Positions 40,005-50,415 are shown, numbered from the stretch's first letter. The stretch is 64,000 nt of DNA from DASWJZ01 sp963792885 (GCA_963792885.1 CAWBXX010000002.1:992001-1056000), one strand, 5' to 3'. Notes: a model not told the origin generated them from the sequence alone. Translations and numbers: made by a program.

Positions 40005-41234
40005 ATGGCCGCCTCTGCGCCGCAAACTGTCACCCGTCCAGTCGCTGTCAACTTGCCGGTGGTGATTGTCGCCGGCTGCCTGATCGCGCTCCTCTCCTTC
40101 GGGCCGCGCTCGATCATGGGCCTCTTCCTCGCGCCGATGACGGAAGCGCGCGGCTGGAGCCGCGAGATTTTCGCGCTGTCGATCGCCATCCAGAACATCA
40201 TGTGGGGCATCGGCCAGCCGTTCGCCGGCGCCCTCGCCGACCGATACGGCTCCGGCCGCGTCATCGCCGGCGGCGGAATCCTCTACGCAGCAGGCCTTGC
40301 CGTCATGGCATGGGCGCCCGATCCGGTGTGGCTCAACATCTCCGCCGGCCTGATGGTCGGGCTCGGCATGGCGGCCGCGTCCTTCTCGCTCGTGCTTGCG
40401 GCTTTCGGCAAGCGCGTGGCGCCGGCGCGGCGCCCGCTGGTGTTCGGCATCGGCACGGCCGCCGGATCGATGGGCCAGTTCGTCTTCGCGCCGTTCGGCC
40501 AGGGTCTCATCGTGACCTACGGATGGGCAGAAGCTCTGCTGGTTCTGGCGGCTGTCATGCTTGTGATCCCGTTCCTCGCGATCGCGCTTACCGGCCGCCC
40601 GAGCGCGGCGGACATTGCGGTGCGCGAGCAGAGCCTGCGCCAAGCCCTCACCGAAGCGTTCGGGTACCGGAGCTTCAATCTACTCGTCGCGGGGTTCTTC
40701 GTCTGCGGCTTCCAGCTCGCCTTCGTGACGACGCATCTGCCGCCTTATCTGGTCGACATCGGTCTCGATGTGCGCCTCGCCGCGTGGGCGATCGCGTTGA
40801 TCGGGCTCTTCAATGTCGTGGGCTCGCTCGCGTCGGGTCGGCTTGGTCAGCTCTTCTCCAAGCCTATCGTGTTGTCGCTCATCTATCTCGCGCGGGGGGC
40901 GGCCATCGTGTTCTTGATCACGACGCCGCCGAGCGCGGTGACCGTGCTCATCTTCGCTGCCGTGATGGGGCTTCTTTGGCTCTCCACCGTGCCGCTGACC
41001 ATGGGTCTTGTGGCGGTAATGTTCGGCCCGCGGTTTCTGGCGACGCTCTCCGGCATCGTGTTCCTTTCCCATCAGGTCGGCGCATTCCTCGGTGTGTGGC
41101 TCGGCGGCTTCATCTACGACCGCACCGGCTCTTACGACCTCGTCTGGTGGCTCGCCGTCGCGCTCGCGGTCTTTGCTGCGATCGTGCACTGGCCGATCAA
41201 GGAAGCGCCGGCTTACGAGGCAGCGCCCGCCTAG
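40005..41234 (+). CDS. MFS transporter
   Basis: A 409-residue major facilitator protein with about twelve hydrophobic helices. It has a typical loop-2 sequence FAGALADRYGSGRVI and a second-half helix pair ending FLGVWLGGFIYDRTGSYD, like OFA-type transporters and CynX/NimT relatives. The substrate is unknown. It lies 55 bp before the AcuI-like reductase on the same strand, so the two may be co-transcribed. Confidence 0.87.
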   Translation: MAASAPQTVTRPVAVNLPVVIVAGCLIALLSFGPRSIMGLFLAPMTEARGWSREIFALSIAIQNIMWGIGQPFAGALADRYGSGRVIAGGGILYAAGLAVMAWAPDPVWLNISAGLMVGLGMAAASFSLVLAAFGKRVAPARRPLVFGIGTAAGSMGQFVFAPFGQGLIVTYGWAEALLVLAAVMLVIPFLAIALTGRPSAADIAVREQSLRQALTEAFGYRSFNLLVAGFFVCGFQLAFVTTHLPPYLVDIGLDVRLAAWAIALIGLFNVVGSLASGRLGQLFSKPIVLSLIYLARGAAIVFLITTPPSAVTVLIFAAVMGLLWLSTVPLTMGLVAVMFGPRFLATLSGIVFLSHQVGAFLGVWLGGFIYDRTGSYDLVWWLAVALAVFAAIVHWPIKEAPAYEAAPA

Positions 41235-41289
41235 GGTTGCGGCATCCGCGGTCCCGCGCCATGAAGGCGCCGGGATAGGGAGTGCCGCA

Positions 41290-42288
41290 ATGCCGGACAT
41301 CGGGAAATTCAAAGCCCTCGTCGTCGACCGCGGCGCGGAGAAGAAGCAGTTTGTCGAGGTGCGCGAGCTGACGCTTGCCGACCTGATGGAGGGCGACGTT
41401 GTCGTCCGCGTCAGCCACTCCACGGTGAACTACAAGGACGGGCTCGCCATCACCGGAAAGCTCCCGGTGGTCCGCCGCTTCCCGATGATCCCCGGGATCG
41501 ATTTCGTCGGCGAGGTCGTCTCGTCGGAGAGCCCCGACTTCAAGCCCGGCGACGCAGTGATCCTGAACGGCTGGGGCGTGGGAGAGGGGCACTACGGCGC
41601 CTACGCTAAATATGCCCGCGTCAAGGCTGACTGGCTGATCAAGAAGCCCGAGAAGATTCCCGCGGCCGATACGATGGCGATCGGCACAGCCGGTTACACA
41701 GCGATGCTCTCCGTTATCGCGCTTGAGCGCCACGGCATCACGCCGAAGAGCGGGCCGGTGGTGGTGACGGGGGCTGCGGGTGGCGTCGGCTCGGTCGCCG
41801 TCGCTCTCCTGAAGAAGCTCGGCTACCACGTCGTCGCGGTGACCGGGCGCGCGGCCGAGGCGGGCTATCTGAAGGGCCTCGGCGCCGCGGAGATCGTCGA
41901 CCGCGAGGAGCTCGTCAATCCGGCGAAGCTGCTCGACAAGGAGCGATGGGTCGCGGCGATCGACACGGTCGGCGCCAACGTGCTCGCCAATGTCATCGCC
42001 ATGACCAAGGCGGGCGGCATCGTAGCCGCCTGCGGCAATGCCGGCGGCATGGGGCTTTCGACCTCCGTCGCGCCCTTTATCCTGCGCGGTGTCTCGCTGA
42101 TCGGCATCAACTCCGTCACCCAGCCGCGCGCGGCACGCGAGGAAGCGTGGGCGCGGCTCGTGAAGGACCTCGACCGCGACAAGCTCGAGGCGATGATGAC
42201 GACGATCGGCTTCGACCAGATTCGCGAGACGGCGGAGAAGATCGTCGACGGCCAGGTGCGCGGCCGCGTGGTGGTGGAAATCGGCTGA
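41290..42288 (+). CDS. AcuI-like acrylyl-CoA reductase family MDR oxidoreductase
   Basis: A 332-residue zinc-independent medium-chain dehydrogenase of the YhdH/AcuI group, which reduces acrylyl-CoA to propionyl-CoA with NADPH. NYKDGLAITGKLPVVRRFPMIPGIDFVG and the nucleotide loop VTGAAGGVGSVAVALLKKLGY are clear, and GYTAMLSVIALERHG follows the family. The ATG at 41290 has a GGGAG site. Detoxification of acrylyl-CoA or related enoyl-CoAs is likely. Confidence 0.9.
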   Translation: MPDIGKFKALVVDRGAEKKQFVEVRELTLADLMEGDVVVRVSHSTVNYKDGLAITGKLPVVRRFPMIPGIDFVGEVVSSESPDFKPGDAVILNGWGVGEGHYGAYAKYARVKADWLIKKPEKIPAADTMAIGTAGYTAMLSVIALERHGITPKSGPVVVTGAAGGVGSVAVALLKKLGYHVVAVTGRAAEAGYLKGLGAAEIVDREELVNPAKLLDKERWVAAIDTVGANVLANVIAMTKAGGIVAACGNAGGMGLSTSVAPFILRGVSLIGINSVTQPRAAREEAWARLVKDLDRDKLEAMMTTIGFDQIRETAEKIVDGQVRGRVVVEIG

Positions 42289-42323
42289 GCGCGGCCAAGG
42301 CCTCCGTGCGGGGGAAGGAGCGA

Positions 42324-43511
42324 ATGCCTTCTGACAAGGCCGGACGCCGGCTCGCAGCGATCCTGGCGGCGAATGTCGTCGACTATGAGCGCCTGATAAA
42401 GGTCGACGAGAGCGCGACTTTCGCGGCGATGCACACGCTGCGCTCGACGGTCATCGATCCTCTGCTCGCCGAGCACAAGGGCACGATCGCTAAGTTGGTC
42501 GGCGATGAGATTCTCGCCGAGTTCGGCTCCGCGGCGGATGCCGCGCGTTGTGCAGCGGCGATCCAGGAGGGGCTTAAGCGGCGCCAGGAGGCGGTTGCGT
42601 CGGAAAGGCGGATCGTCCTTCAGATCGGCATCGACGTCGGCGACGTCACGGTCGAGGGCGATGGCCTTCGCGGCGATAGCGTCGACTTCGCCGCCCGGTT
42701 GATGAAAGCCTGCAATCCGGGCGGCGTGCTTATCTCGGCCGCCGCGCAGGATCAGCTTCCCGGCAAGCCGCAGCCCATGGTCGACGACGCCGGGGAACAG
42801 CAGGTAGAGGGCGCGCCCGGACCCGTCCAAATCTACCGGCTCCGGCTTGCGAAATCCCTCGAATATCCCGCACCGAGCGGCGGCATCAGTCGGATCGCGG
42901 TTGCCGCGCTGGCGATGGTCGTCCTCGGCGGGGCCTACCTTCTCATCCAGTCGAGGATGCCCGCGAACCCCGTCGCCGAAGACCGGCCGGCGCGGCAGGA
43001 CATTGCCGAGCAGACGCCTCCTCCGAGCGCTGCGAACGAGGAGGACACGGACCCGAACATCTGGGGCAATCTCGACGCGATCGGGAGCGACGGTAGTCTC
43101 AAGGGCTGGGCGACCGACATACGCGATCCGAGCGACAATCTTACGATCTACCTTTATGCCAGCGGACGAGACCCGACCGGGAGCCTTCACGGATTCTCAG
43201 GGTGCATCGAGACCAACGGCGGCGCACAAGACAAGGTCTGCGGCGATTTCACGTTCCTTGGCAGGATTGTCGCGAAGCAGCCATACGACGTGCCGGCCGA
43301 AGCTCCCGAGCGGGCGCGGGGTAAGGAACACGGCTTTTCCTTTGCCATTCCGGGCCAGTTCCGGGACGGCGAGAGGCACTATTTCTACGGCTACGTGATC
43401 CCGCGAGGCCACGAATACGAGGCCGACGCGTTGCTGCGCGGTGAGAGCCCCAACGGCCGCGAGCTCATCTATCTCTACGGCAGCCCGCAGGTTGGCGCTT
43501 TCCGGAGCTGA
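42324..43511 (+). CDS. Degenerate class III cyclase-like membrane protein with novel exported C-terminal domain
   Basis: A 395-residue protein. Residues 8-175 match the class III adenylate/guanylate cyclase catalytic domain, beginning RRLAAILAANVVDYERLIKVDE and continuing LVGDEILAEFGSAADAARCAAAI. The first metal Asp is Asn17 and the usual VNxAAR Asn is Asp121, so activity is doubtful. A single membrane helix (about 188-208) is followed by an exported domain (about 245-395) with SLKGWATDIRDPSDNLTIYL, HGFSFAIPGQF and two cysteines (GCIET, VCGDF) likely forming a disulfide. I do not recognise its function. RBS GGGGAAGGAG precedes the ATG. Confidence 0.78.
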   Translation: MPSDKAGRRLAAILAANVVDYERLIKVDESATFAAMHTLRSTVIDPLLAEHKGTIAKLVGDEILAEFGSAADAARCAAAIQEGLKRRQEAVASERRIVLQIGIDVGDVTVEGDGLRGDSVDFAARLMKACNPGGVLISAAAQDQLPGKPQPMVDDAGEQQVEGAPGPVQIYRLRLAKSLEYPAPSGGISRIAVAALAMVVLGGAYLLIQSRMPANPVAEDRPARQDIAEQTPPPSAANEEDTDPNIWGNLDAIGSDGSLKGWATDIRDPSDNLTIYLYASGRDPTGSLHGFSGCIETNGGAQDKVCGDFTFLGRIVAKQPYDVPAEAPERARGKEHGFSFAIPGQFRDGERHYFYGYVIPRGHEYEADALLRGESPNGRELIYLYGSPQVGAFRS

Positions 43512-43552
43512 GACGCGCCGCCCGGCTCGCGGGGCAAGGTGGTTGAGATCGG

Positions 43553-46257
43553 TTAGGACGCCGCTTCCTGCGCCCGCCCGCGCATAAGGAGCCGCTGATA
43601 GAGGCGGCCAATCACGATCAACGTCGCGCCGAGCCCGAGGAATGAGGCGGCGCGCAGCACGCCGGTGAGCGCCGCCATATCGAACAGGAAGACTTTGCAG
43701 ACGACGACGGCGATGACGAGCCCGGAGGCCGCCCGCACCATGGTCGAGCGCAGGAAAATGCCGGCTGTAAGAAGCGCGATGCCGAAGACCGAGCCAAACC
43801 GCCGAGTAGGTCCAGTTCTCCGCGTCCGTCATGCCTGAAGCGATCGAGGAATTCGCCCTGGAACGCGTGGCGGACCATCAGCGTCACATAGGCGAACGCG
43901 AGAAGCAGCGACAGCGCCGCCATCAGGAGCACATACCAGCGCGGCCTGACCGCCCGCGCCGCCGCCGCAACCCAGGCTGCACCAAGCGCCGGGAGGAGGT
44001 AGCCCGGCAGGAGCAGGTTGAAGACGCGGCCTGTGCCGACGCTCTCGCCGGTCAGAAGCGGATTCGCGATGAAGAAATGCGCGATCGCGATCGCCAGCGC
44101 GCCGATCACGCCGGCGACGAGCGAGCCCCAGGCGTAGACCTTGCTCTTTGTCGCCGCCGCAATCCGCTGCAGGCCGAGCGAGAAAGCGAGCGCGGCAAGC
44201 GTCAGCGCGCCCTGCTCACCGAGCCCGGCCGGCCCGGTCGAGATGACGCCGCCACCGGCGAAGTGTCGAATCTCCAGCACGACGAAGATTGCCGCGACCA
44301 CAAGGCCGATCGTCTGCAGGATCCGCGCCTCCAGTCCGTCGCGATGACGGCGAAGCGTCTCGCCGGCGAAGATGACCGCCGCTGAGGGGAGGCCGAGTCT
44401 GAGGATCAGGCCGTTCAGGATCGGGCGCGTTCCGATCTCCTCAGGCGAGAGGGGCGGGCCGAAGACGATTGCGACGCAGGCAAGCCCCGCGACCACGACC
44501 GCGAGCCAGGAGAGGATGCGGACCGGCCGGTAGAGGCTGACCCAGACAATTCCAGCGGCACCGAGCGAGAGCGAGATCGGGATGAAGCGCGTCGCAAGTC
44601 CGACAGCGAAGGCGAAGGAGAGAGCAAGCACTGCGCCCGCCGCATAGAGCGCCGGCGCAAGCGCCATGTTGTCGTCCGGGCGGCGCGCGATCAGCCGCTC
44701 CGTCAGGGTCGCGAAGACCGCGGCCATGACGAGCGCAGCGATTCCAATGACCGGCCGAGTCTCGAACGGCGAGTGGCGAAGGTAGACGACGACGAGGATC
44801 AGGAACGGCGCGAGCGCACCGGAGGCTGCGAAGAAGCCGGCGGTCATCGGCGCGCGCGCGGCGGCCCGATCTGCGGACAGGAAGCATCCGACGCCGACGA
44901 TAAAGCCGATCGCCGCCGCCTTGAGCGCGAAGCGTCCAAGCCCTGCCTCGCTGACGATCGCCCATTCGAACGCGCCGACCCGCATCGTTCCAAGAAAGAG
45001 CGGCAGCGACGGCGGCATGAGCATCACGGTGATGACCGCAACGGCGCCGGCGACGAGCGCCGCTGCGGCGACGCCTGTCCAGCGGCTCGCGACTGCGCCG
45101 AGAACGCCGGCAAGCACGATGCTGGAGAGAAGCGGCGGATAGGCGGAGTCGATGTTGACGTAGTGGAGCGAGAGCGCTGCGACGCCTGCGAGTGCTACGA
45201 GCGGATAGAGGTCCGGCTCACGGTCGCGGAGCGCTGTTGGCGCTGCGCCAACCAAGAACGCGCCGACATAGATCACGACGAGGCCGGCAACGAGGAGCAG
45301 CTCCGCGGGCAGCGTCGTCGCGGCGCTGATCTCGCCGATGAGAAGACCCCAGGCAAGGCTGGCCGCGATGCCGCCGATCGCGAGCCAGCGCCAGGTGCGG
45401 ATTCGCGCCATGCCGAGGACGGCGGCGGTCACCGCGAGAACATGGAATACCACGGGGAGGGGCGCCGGCTCGGCGCTCGAGACGAGGAGCGGCGCCGCGT
45501 AGCTGCCGAGCGCGCCGAGTGCCGCAAGACCTGGTCCGTGGATGACGGAGAGGAAGAGCGTCACGAGGCCGGCAGCGGTCAGAAGCACGAAGGCGGCGCC
45601 CGGGCCGATGAAGCCGTAGAGCGCGTGCGCGGCATAGATCGTGGCGAAGAGCGCGATGCCGCCGGCGCCGGTCAGGATCGCCGGCACGTCCGCCTTGGCG
45701 AAGACGTCCGGCAGGGAGAGCGAGCGGTCGCGGCGGCGGAGCCACTCGCCGGCGGCGAAGAGCACGGCCGAAAGCAGGAACCCGAGCGCGATGCGCGTCC
45801 CCGGGCCGATCAGCCCCTGCTCGATCGAGTAGCGCACGAGGAAGACGGCGCCGAGCGCCAGCGCCAGCCCACCGACAAGCACCGTCCAGCGGGCGCCGAT
45901 CTTCGTTTCAAGTGATTCTCCGGGAGGCGACGGGCGCGCGGCCGGAGCTTCTGCAGGAAAAGCGTCAGGTGTGGCGGGCTCGGCGGGCGCGACGGGCTCA
46001 GGCTCGGCGATCGGCTCGGAAGGCGCTGCCTCGGGCTCAGGCAGAGCCTCGGTCGGGACCGGCGCGGCGGCAGGTTGCGCCATGGCTGACGCGGCGGCCC
46101 TGGCGGCTTCCGCGGAGTCGACGCCGGCAAGCCGCTCAAGCGTCTCCAGCCGCCTCAAAAGCTCGTTCGAGCGCCGGTTGGCGCGAAGCGCGCTCGTCAG
46201 CGCGAAGATCGGAGCGACGACCACCCAGATTACGACCAGGACCAGAAGTCCCACCAC
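43553..46257 (-). CDS. DUF2339 multispanning membrane protein (two frameshifts)
   Basis: About 900 residues after removing two extra bases near 43775-43830, rejoining FLDRFRMTDAENWTYSAVW and FGIALLTAGIFLRSTM. The protein has a short coiled N-terminal region (SNELLRRLETLERL), a proline/alanine-rich linker and roughly twenty-five hydrophobic helices, as in the DUF2339 family. The function is unknown; it may scaffold or transport at the inner membrane. Start GTG 46257 with GGGAGA upstream. Two small long frames inside it in other phases are shadows. Confidence 0.86.
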
Positions 46258-46328
46258 ACCCGCATCTCCCGACGGCCGACCGGCCGCGATCTATAGCTGA
46301 ATTGCGGGCCGGCGGAGAGGCGGGTGCC

Positions 46329-47156
46329 TCAATCCTTGTGAATGACCGTGGCGATGTCCGGGGCGTCAACCGCCTTCATGCCGACCACGTGATAGCCCGC
46401 GTCGACATGCACAATCTCGCCGGTCACGCCGCCGGAGAGGTCGGAAAGCAGGAAGAGCGCAGCGCGCCCGACATCCTCGATCGTCACCGTTCGGCGGAGC
46501 GGCGCATTAAGCTCGTTCCACTTCAAAATGTAGCGGAAATCGCCGATGCCGGAGGCCGCGAGCGTCTTGATCGGGCCCGCCGAGATGGCGTTGACCCGGA
46601 TCGCCTGCGGCCCGAGGTCGACAGCGAGGTAGCGGATCGACGCCTCGAGTGCCGCCTTGGCGACGCCCATCACATTGTAATGCGGCATCACCTTCTCGGC
46701 GCCATAATAGGTGAGCGTGAGGATCGAACCGCCTGACGGCATGAGCTTTTCCGCCCGCTGCGCGATCGCCGTCAGCGAGTAGCAGGAGATCAGCATCGTC
46801 TTGGAAAAATTTTCCGCCGTCGTGTCGACGTAGCGGCCGGTCAGCTCGTCCTTGTCAGAGAACGCGATGGCGTGGACGAGGAAGTCGAGCCCGCCCCAGA
46901 GCGACTCGATCTTGTCGAAGACGGCATCGATCGTGGCTGGGTCGGTCACGTCGCAATGCCCAACGACGTGTCCCTTGAGCTCCGCGGCGAGCGGCTCCAC
47001 GCGCTTCTTCAGCGCGTCGCCCTGATAGGTGAGCGCCAGCTGTGCGCCGGCCGCCCGAAGCACCGAGGCGATGCCCCAGGCCAGCGAGCGATTGTTGGCG
47101 ACGCCCATAATAAGGCCCCGCTTGCCACGCATCACTTCGCCCGCTGACGCATCCAT
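46329..47156 (-). CDS. fabI: Enoyl-[acyl-carrier-protein] reductase (NADH)
   Basis: A 275-residue short-chain reductase that completes each round of fatty acid elongation. The N-terminal RGKRGLIMGVANNRSLAWGIA and the catalytic YYGAEKVMPHYNVMGVAKAAL (Tyr-x6-Lys) are diagnostic, with SAGPIKTLAASGIGDF following. The ATG at 47156 gives MDASAGEVMRGKRG; the Met at 47132 is an alternative. It diverges from the FAD oxidase gene. Confidence 0.95.
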   Translation of the reverse strand: MDASAGEVMRGKRGLIMGVANNRSLAWGIASVLRAAGAQLALTYQGDALKKRVEPLAAELKGHVVGHCDVTDPATIDAVFDKIESLWGGLDFLVHAIAFSDKDELTGRYVDTTAENFSKTMLISCYSLTAIAQRAEKLMPSGGSILTLTYYGAEKVMPHYNVMGVAKAALEASIRYLAVDLGPQAIRVNAISAGPIKTLAASGIGDFRYILKWNELNAPLRRTVTIEDVGRAALFLLSDLSGGVTGEIVHVDAGYHVVGMKAVDAPDIATVIHKD

Positions 47157-47275
47157 CCGGTTTCGTCCGCTCTTATCGATTGAGGGCCAAAGCCCGCCGC
47201 CGCCGGGTAATGGCATGGCGATTCCCGCCCTTCAAGCCGCCTCGACGCAAGGGCGCACGTCGCGTAAGGGGGGCC

Positions 47276-48700
47276 ATGGGCGAAATTTCCGCTGGAAGCG
47301 CCGTGCTTAAGCGGCTCGAGGCGATCGTGGGTGCTGCGCATGTGCTGACGGCGGAGGCGGATAAAGCCCCCTATCTCAGCGAATGGCGCGGCTACTACCA
47401 CGGAGTCACGCGGGCCGTAGTGCGCCCCGGCTCGGTCGACGAGATTTCCGCGATCCTCAAGCTGGCGAACGAGACCGGCACGCCGATCGTGCCGCAGAGC
47501 GGCAATACCGGCCTGGTCGGCGGACAGATTCCCGATGAGAGCGGCCGCGAGATCGTGCTTTCGCTTGAGCGCCTCGACCGGGTCCGCAGCATCGATCCGG
47601 TCGGCGCCACGGTCGTCGCCGAGGCGGGCGTGGTGCTGGAGCGGCTGCACGAGGCGGCCGACGAGGCCGGCATGCTCTTTCCGCTATCGCTCGGCTCGCA
47701 GGGCTCGTGCCGGATCGGCGGCAACATCTCGACCAATGCCGGCGGCACGCAGGTTCTTTCCTACGGCAATACGCGGAGCCTCGTGCTCGGGCTCGAAGTC
47801 GTGCTCCCGACCGGCGAAGTCTGGAATGGGCTACGCAGCCTCATCAAGGACAATTCGGGCTATGACCTGAAACAGCTCTTCATCGGCGCGGAGGGGACCC
47901 TCGGCGTGGTGACCGCCGCCGTCCTGAAGCTCTTTCCCCGTCCGAACGGGCAGGCGGTGGCGCTCGCCGCGGTCGCCGCACCGAAGGACGCGCTCGCGCT
48001 CCTGAAGCTCGCGCGGCAATGCGCGGGGTCAGACCTCACGGCCTTTGAGCTTATGCCGCGGATCGCGATCGACATGCTGGTGAAGTATCTGCCCGGCGCG
48101 CGGGACACGTTCGGCGCACCACATCCTTGGTACGTGCTGATGGAGATGTCCTCAGGCCGCGGCGAAGACGACGCGCAGGAGCTGATGCTCCACTCCCTCG
48201 CCGACGCACTTGCCGACGCGACGGTTGCCGACGCGGTGGTCGCCTCATCGGTGGCGCAAGCGCAGGAGTTCTGGCGCATGCGTCACGCTTTAAGCGAGAT
48301 CCAGAAGCACGAGGGCGGTTCCATCAAGCACGATGTCTCCGTGCCGGTTGAGCGCATGCCGGAGCTGATCGAGCGTGGCACCACCGCCGCCGAAGCGCTG
48401 ATCCCGGGCGTACGTCCGGTTCCCTTTGGGCATCTCGGCGACGGCAACCTGCATTTCAATTTCTCGCAGCCGCCCGGTGCCGACCAAAAGGCGTTTATGG
48501 CGCGCGCGCCGGAGGTTCATGCCCTCATCCACGAGATCGTCGCCGGGATGGGCGGCTCGATCGCCGCTGAGCACGGCATCGGCCGCTACAAGCGCGAGCT
48601 TCTGAAGGGCGTGAAGAGCGAGGTCGAGCTTCAGATGATGCGCACGCTGAAACGTGCTTTCGATCCGAACAATGTCCTGAATCCGGGACGAATTGTCTAA
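47276..48700 (+). CDS. FAD-binding oxidoreductase (D-2-hydroxyglutarate / D-lactate dehydrogenase-like)
   Basis: A 474-residue PCMH-type flavoprotein with FAD-binding SGNTGLVGGQIPDES, SLGSQGSCRIGGNISTNAGG and LIKDNSGYDLKQLFIGAEGTLG. The C-terminal HLGDGNLHFN and EHGIGRYKRELL resemble the metal-binding region of D-2-hydroxyacid dehydrogenases. The likely reaction is oxidation of a D-2-hydroxyacid; the exact substrate is not readable. Upstream in-frame sequence is not family-like, so I used the ATG at 47276. Confidence 0.92.
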   Translation: MGEISAGSAVLKRLEAIVGAAHVLTAEADKAPYLSEWRGYYHGVTRAVVRPGSVDEISAILKLANETGTPIVPQSGNTGLVGGQIPDESGREIVLSLERLDRVRSIDPVGATVVAEAGVVLERLHEAADEAGMLFPLSLGSQGSCRIGGNISTNAGGTQVLSYGNTRSLVLGLEVVLPTGEVWNGLRSLIKDNSGYDLKQLFIGAEGTLGVVTAAVLKLFPRPNGQAVALAAVAAPKDALALLKLARQCAGSDLTAFELMPRIAIDMLVKYLPGARDTFGAPHPWYVLMEMSSGRGEDDAQELMLHSLADALADATVADAVVASSVAQAQEFWRMRHALSEIQKHEGGSIKHDVSVPVERMPELIERGTTAAEALIPGVRPVPFGHLGDGNLHFNFSQPPGADQKAFMARAPEVHALIHEIVAGMGGSIAAEHGIGRYKRELLKGVKSEVELQMMRTLKRAFDPNNVLNPGRIV

Positions 48701-48769
48701 GGATCCGACTGAGCCGCTACCGCGCCAGGCCGAGCCGGCCTACATTCTGCGATCTCGGAGCGTGAGGAC

Positions 48770-49078
48770 ATGTCGGAGGGAAGCTCGCGGATCGAGATTG
48801 CGCTGGCCGATCCCGGTGGGCTGCTCGGCGTCAAAGACGTCGAGGTACAGCTGGACGGCAACCCCGCAGGCAAGATCCAATTCGGCGAAAGGCTGACGCT
48901 CCATTGCTCGGGCGGGAGCCACGCTGTGCAGCTCGTTCTGCGCGCCATTGCGATCCGCAGGTCGAATACGCTGATGGTCGACGTCGCAGAGGGCGAGACC
49001 AAGAGCATAGCCGCGAGTTACAGCCGACTTTGGGGAAGCATAAAGATCACCGAGGCGGTACCGTCTGAACAGCGGTGA
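48770..49078 (+). CDS. Small hypothetical beta-sandwich-like protein
   Basis: A 102-residue protein I do not recognise. It has alternating hydrophobic and polar residues with VQLDGNPAGKIQFGERLTLHCSG and GSHAVQLVLRAIAIRRSN, a pattern reminiscent of PEGA-like or ligand-binding beta-sandwich domains, but there is no firm match. No signal peptide, no membrane helix. It stands alone between a FAD oxidase and the peptidase gene. Start at 48770 is the ATG after GAGCGTGAGGAC; no strong site. Confidence 0.6.
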   Translation: MSEGSSRIEIALADPGGLLGVKDVEVQLDGNPAGKIQFGERLTLHCSGGSHAVQLVLRAIAIRRSNTLMVDVAEGETKSIAASYSRLWGSIKITEAVPSEQR

Positions 49079-49116
49079 CGGTTCCTGGCGAGTCCACAAA
49101 GCGGGACGCCGAGTGC

Positions 49117-49878
49117 TCAGAACAAGCTGCCTTGCCGAGGCTCCTCGGCTGTGGCCTCAGTTTCAGAAGGTTGCGGTCCCTCCCGCACCTCGTCCAACAA
49201 CGCTGCGTCGTCGTTGTCCGCCGAGTTGACCCGCGCGGAGACAGGCAGGAGTGTCAAAAGATCGTCGGGCGCGGGCCTAAGAAGCGCCGCTGCTTCGGCC
49301 GGCTGAGTGTCCAGCGAAAGCCACGTCTCGAAATCCTTGGGCGCGATCACTACCGGCATGCGCTCGTGGATAGCCGCAAGCGGCGTGTTGGCGTCGGTTG
49401 TCACGATGGTCGCCGTATCGATCTCGCTGCCGTCGGGCCCATGCCATGTCTCCCACAGGCCGGCGAAGGCGATGAGCTTGTCGCCGCCGGGCTTGATCGG
49501 GCCGGGGCTCGCGAGGAACGGCTGCTTCGGACCTTTGCCCCGATTCAATTTAGACGCCTGCCATTCGTAGAAGCCGGAGGCCGGCACCAGGCAGCGGCGA
49601 TATTTGAAAGGGTCGCGATAGGCGGGCTTCTCCGTGATGCCTTCGGCGCGGGCGTTGATCATCAGGGGAAGCGTCTTCGGGTCCTTTGCCCACCAGGGGA
49701 TCAGCCCCCAGCGAACGGGCACCAGCTCGCGTCCCTTCGGCCCCGTCCGTACCACGGCGATCGGCTGTGTCGGCGCGATGTTGTAGCGCGGCACGACGAG
49801 GCGCTCGTCGAAGGCCGGGATCTCGAAGAGAAGCCGGATCGCCTCGGCATTGGCGATCAATGTGTAGCGGCCGCACAT
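49117..49878 (-). CDS. SOS-response-associated peptidase, HMCES/YedK type
   Basis: A 253-residue SRAP protein that crosslinks to abasic sites in single-stranded DNA. MCGRYTLI puts the catalytic Cys at position 2; the Asn in PRYNIAPTQ, Glu in VPASGFYEWQ and His in IHERMPVV complete the site. Length is typical. I chose the ATG at 49878 because Cys2 must be the N-terminal residue after Met removal. No LexA box was seen in its 56-bp divergent promoter with the NUDIX gene. Confidence 0.92.
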   Translation of the reverse strand: MCGRYTLIANAEAIRLLFEIPAFDERLVVPRYNIAPTQPIAVVRTGPKGRELVPVRWGLIPWWAKDPKTLPLMINARAEGITEKPAYRDPFKYRRCLVPASGFYEWQASKLNRGKGPKQPFLASPGPIKPGGDKLIAFAGLWETWHGPDGSEIDTATIVTTDANTPLAAIHERMPVVIAPKDFETWLSLDTQPAEAAALLRPAPDDLLTLLPVSARVNSADNDDAALLDEVREGPQPSETEATAEEPRQGSLF

Positions 49879-49934
49879 GGTCCTTCCGTTACATCGCGAT
49901 TTGAGCGGAAGCAAAAGCGGCCTATTGGTTCAAG

Positions 49935-50360
49935 ATGGTTGCGGCGAGCGACATCGACAACGAGACGAAGAGCGGCGCGAGCGTCATCGTGCTTCGCCGC
50001 GACAGCGTACTCATGGTGAAGCGCGCCCGCGAACCCTTTGCCGGCTATTGGAGCTTTCCTGGCGGTCGTGTCGAGCCGGGCGAGCCGGCGGAGGAGACGG
50101 CGCGCCGAGAGCTCTTGGAGGAGACGGGGCTCCCGGTCGGGTACGTCGTCAGGCTCGGGACGAAGGAGCCGGAGCCGGGCTCCGCCTTCCGGCTCACCGT
50201 CTTCGCCGCGCGCGGCGGTGAGGGCTCGCCGGCCGCCGCCGATGACGCTTTCGACGCGGCCTTCGTGCCGCTCGCCGCCGTGCTCGAACGGCGGACGACC
50301 TCGAAGGCTGCCGCGTGGATCGCGCGCGCCATCGTCGCGCTCGCCGAGCCGTCCACATGA
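49935..50360 (+). CDS. NUDIX hydrolase
   Basis: A 141-residue NUDIX protein with the full motif G-x5-E-x7-REUxEExGU as GGRVEPGEPAEETARRELLE followed by ETGL. The family hydrolyses nucleoside diphosphates linked to another moiety. The substrate is not evident. It diverges from the HMCES-type gene and is 55 bp before TIGR02301. Confidence 0.88.
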   Translation: MVAASDIDNETKSGASVIVLRRDSVLMVKRAREPFAGYWSFPGGRVEPGEPAEETARRELLEETGLPVGYVVRLGTKEPEPGSAFRLTVFAARGGEGSPAAADDAFDAAFVPLAAVLERRTTSKAAAWIARAIVALAEPST

Positions 50361-50415
50361 AATCGCCGCGGTCCGCCCTTGCAGCCGCCTCGGCTGCCGC
50401 CCAGAATCGGCAGCC

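Noticed and set aside
49879..49945. GTTC-like repeat upstream of the HMCES-type peptidase as a LexA box
   Set aside because: Only one GTTC is present and the spacing to the nearest GTTG is six, not seven.
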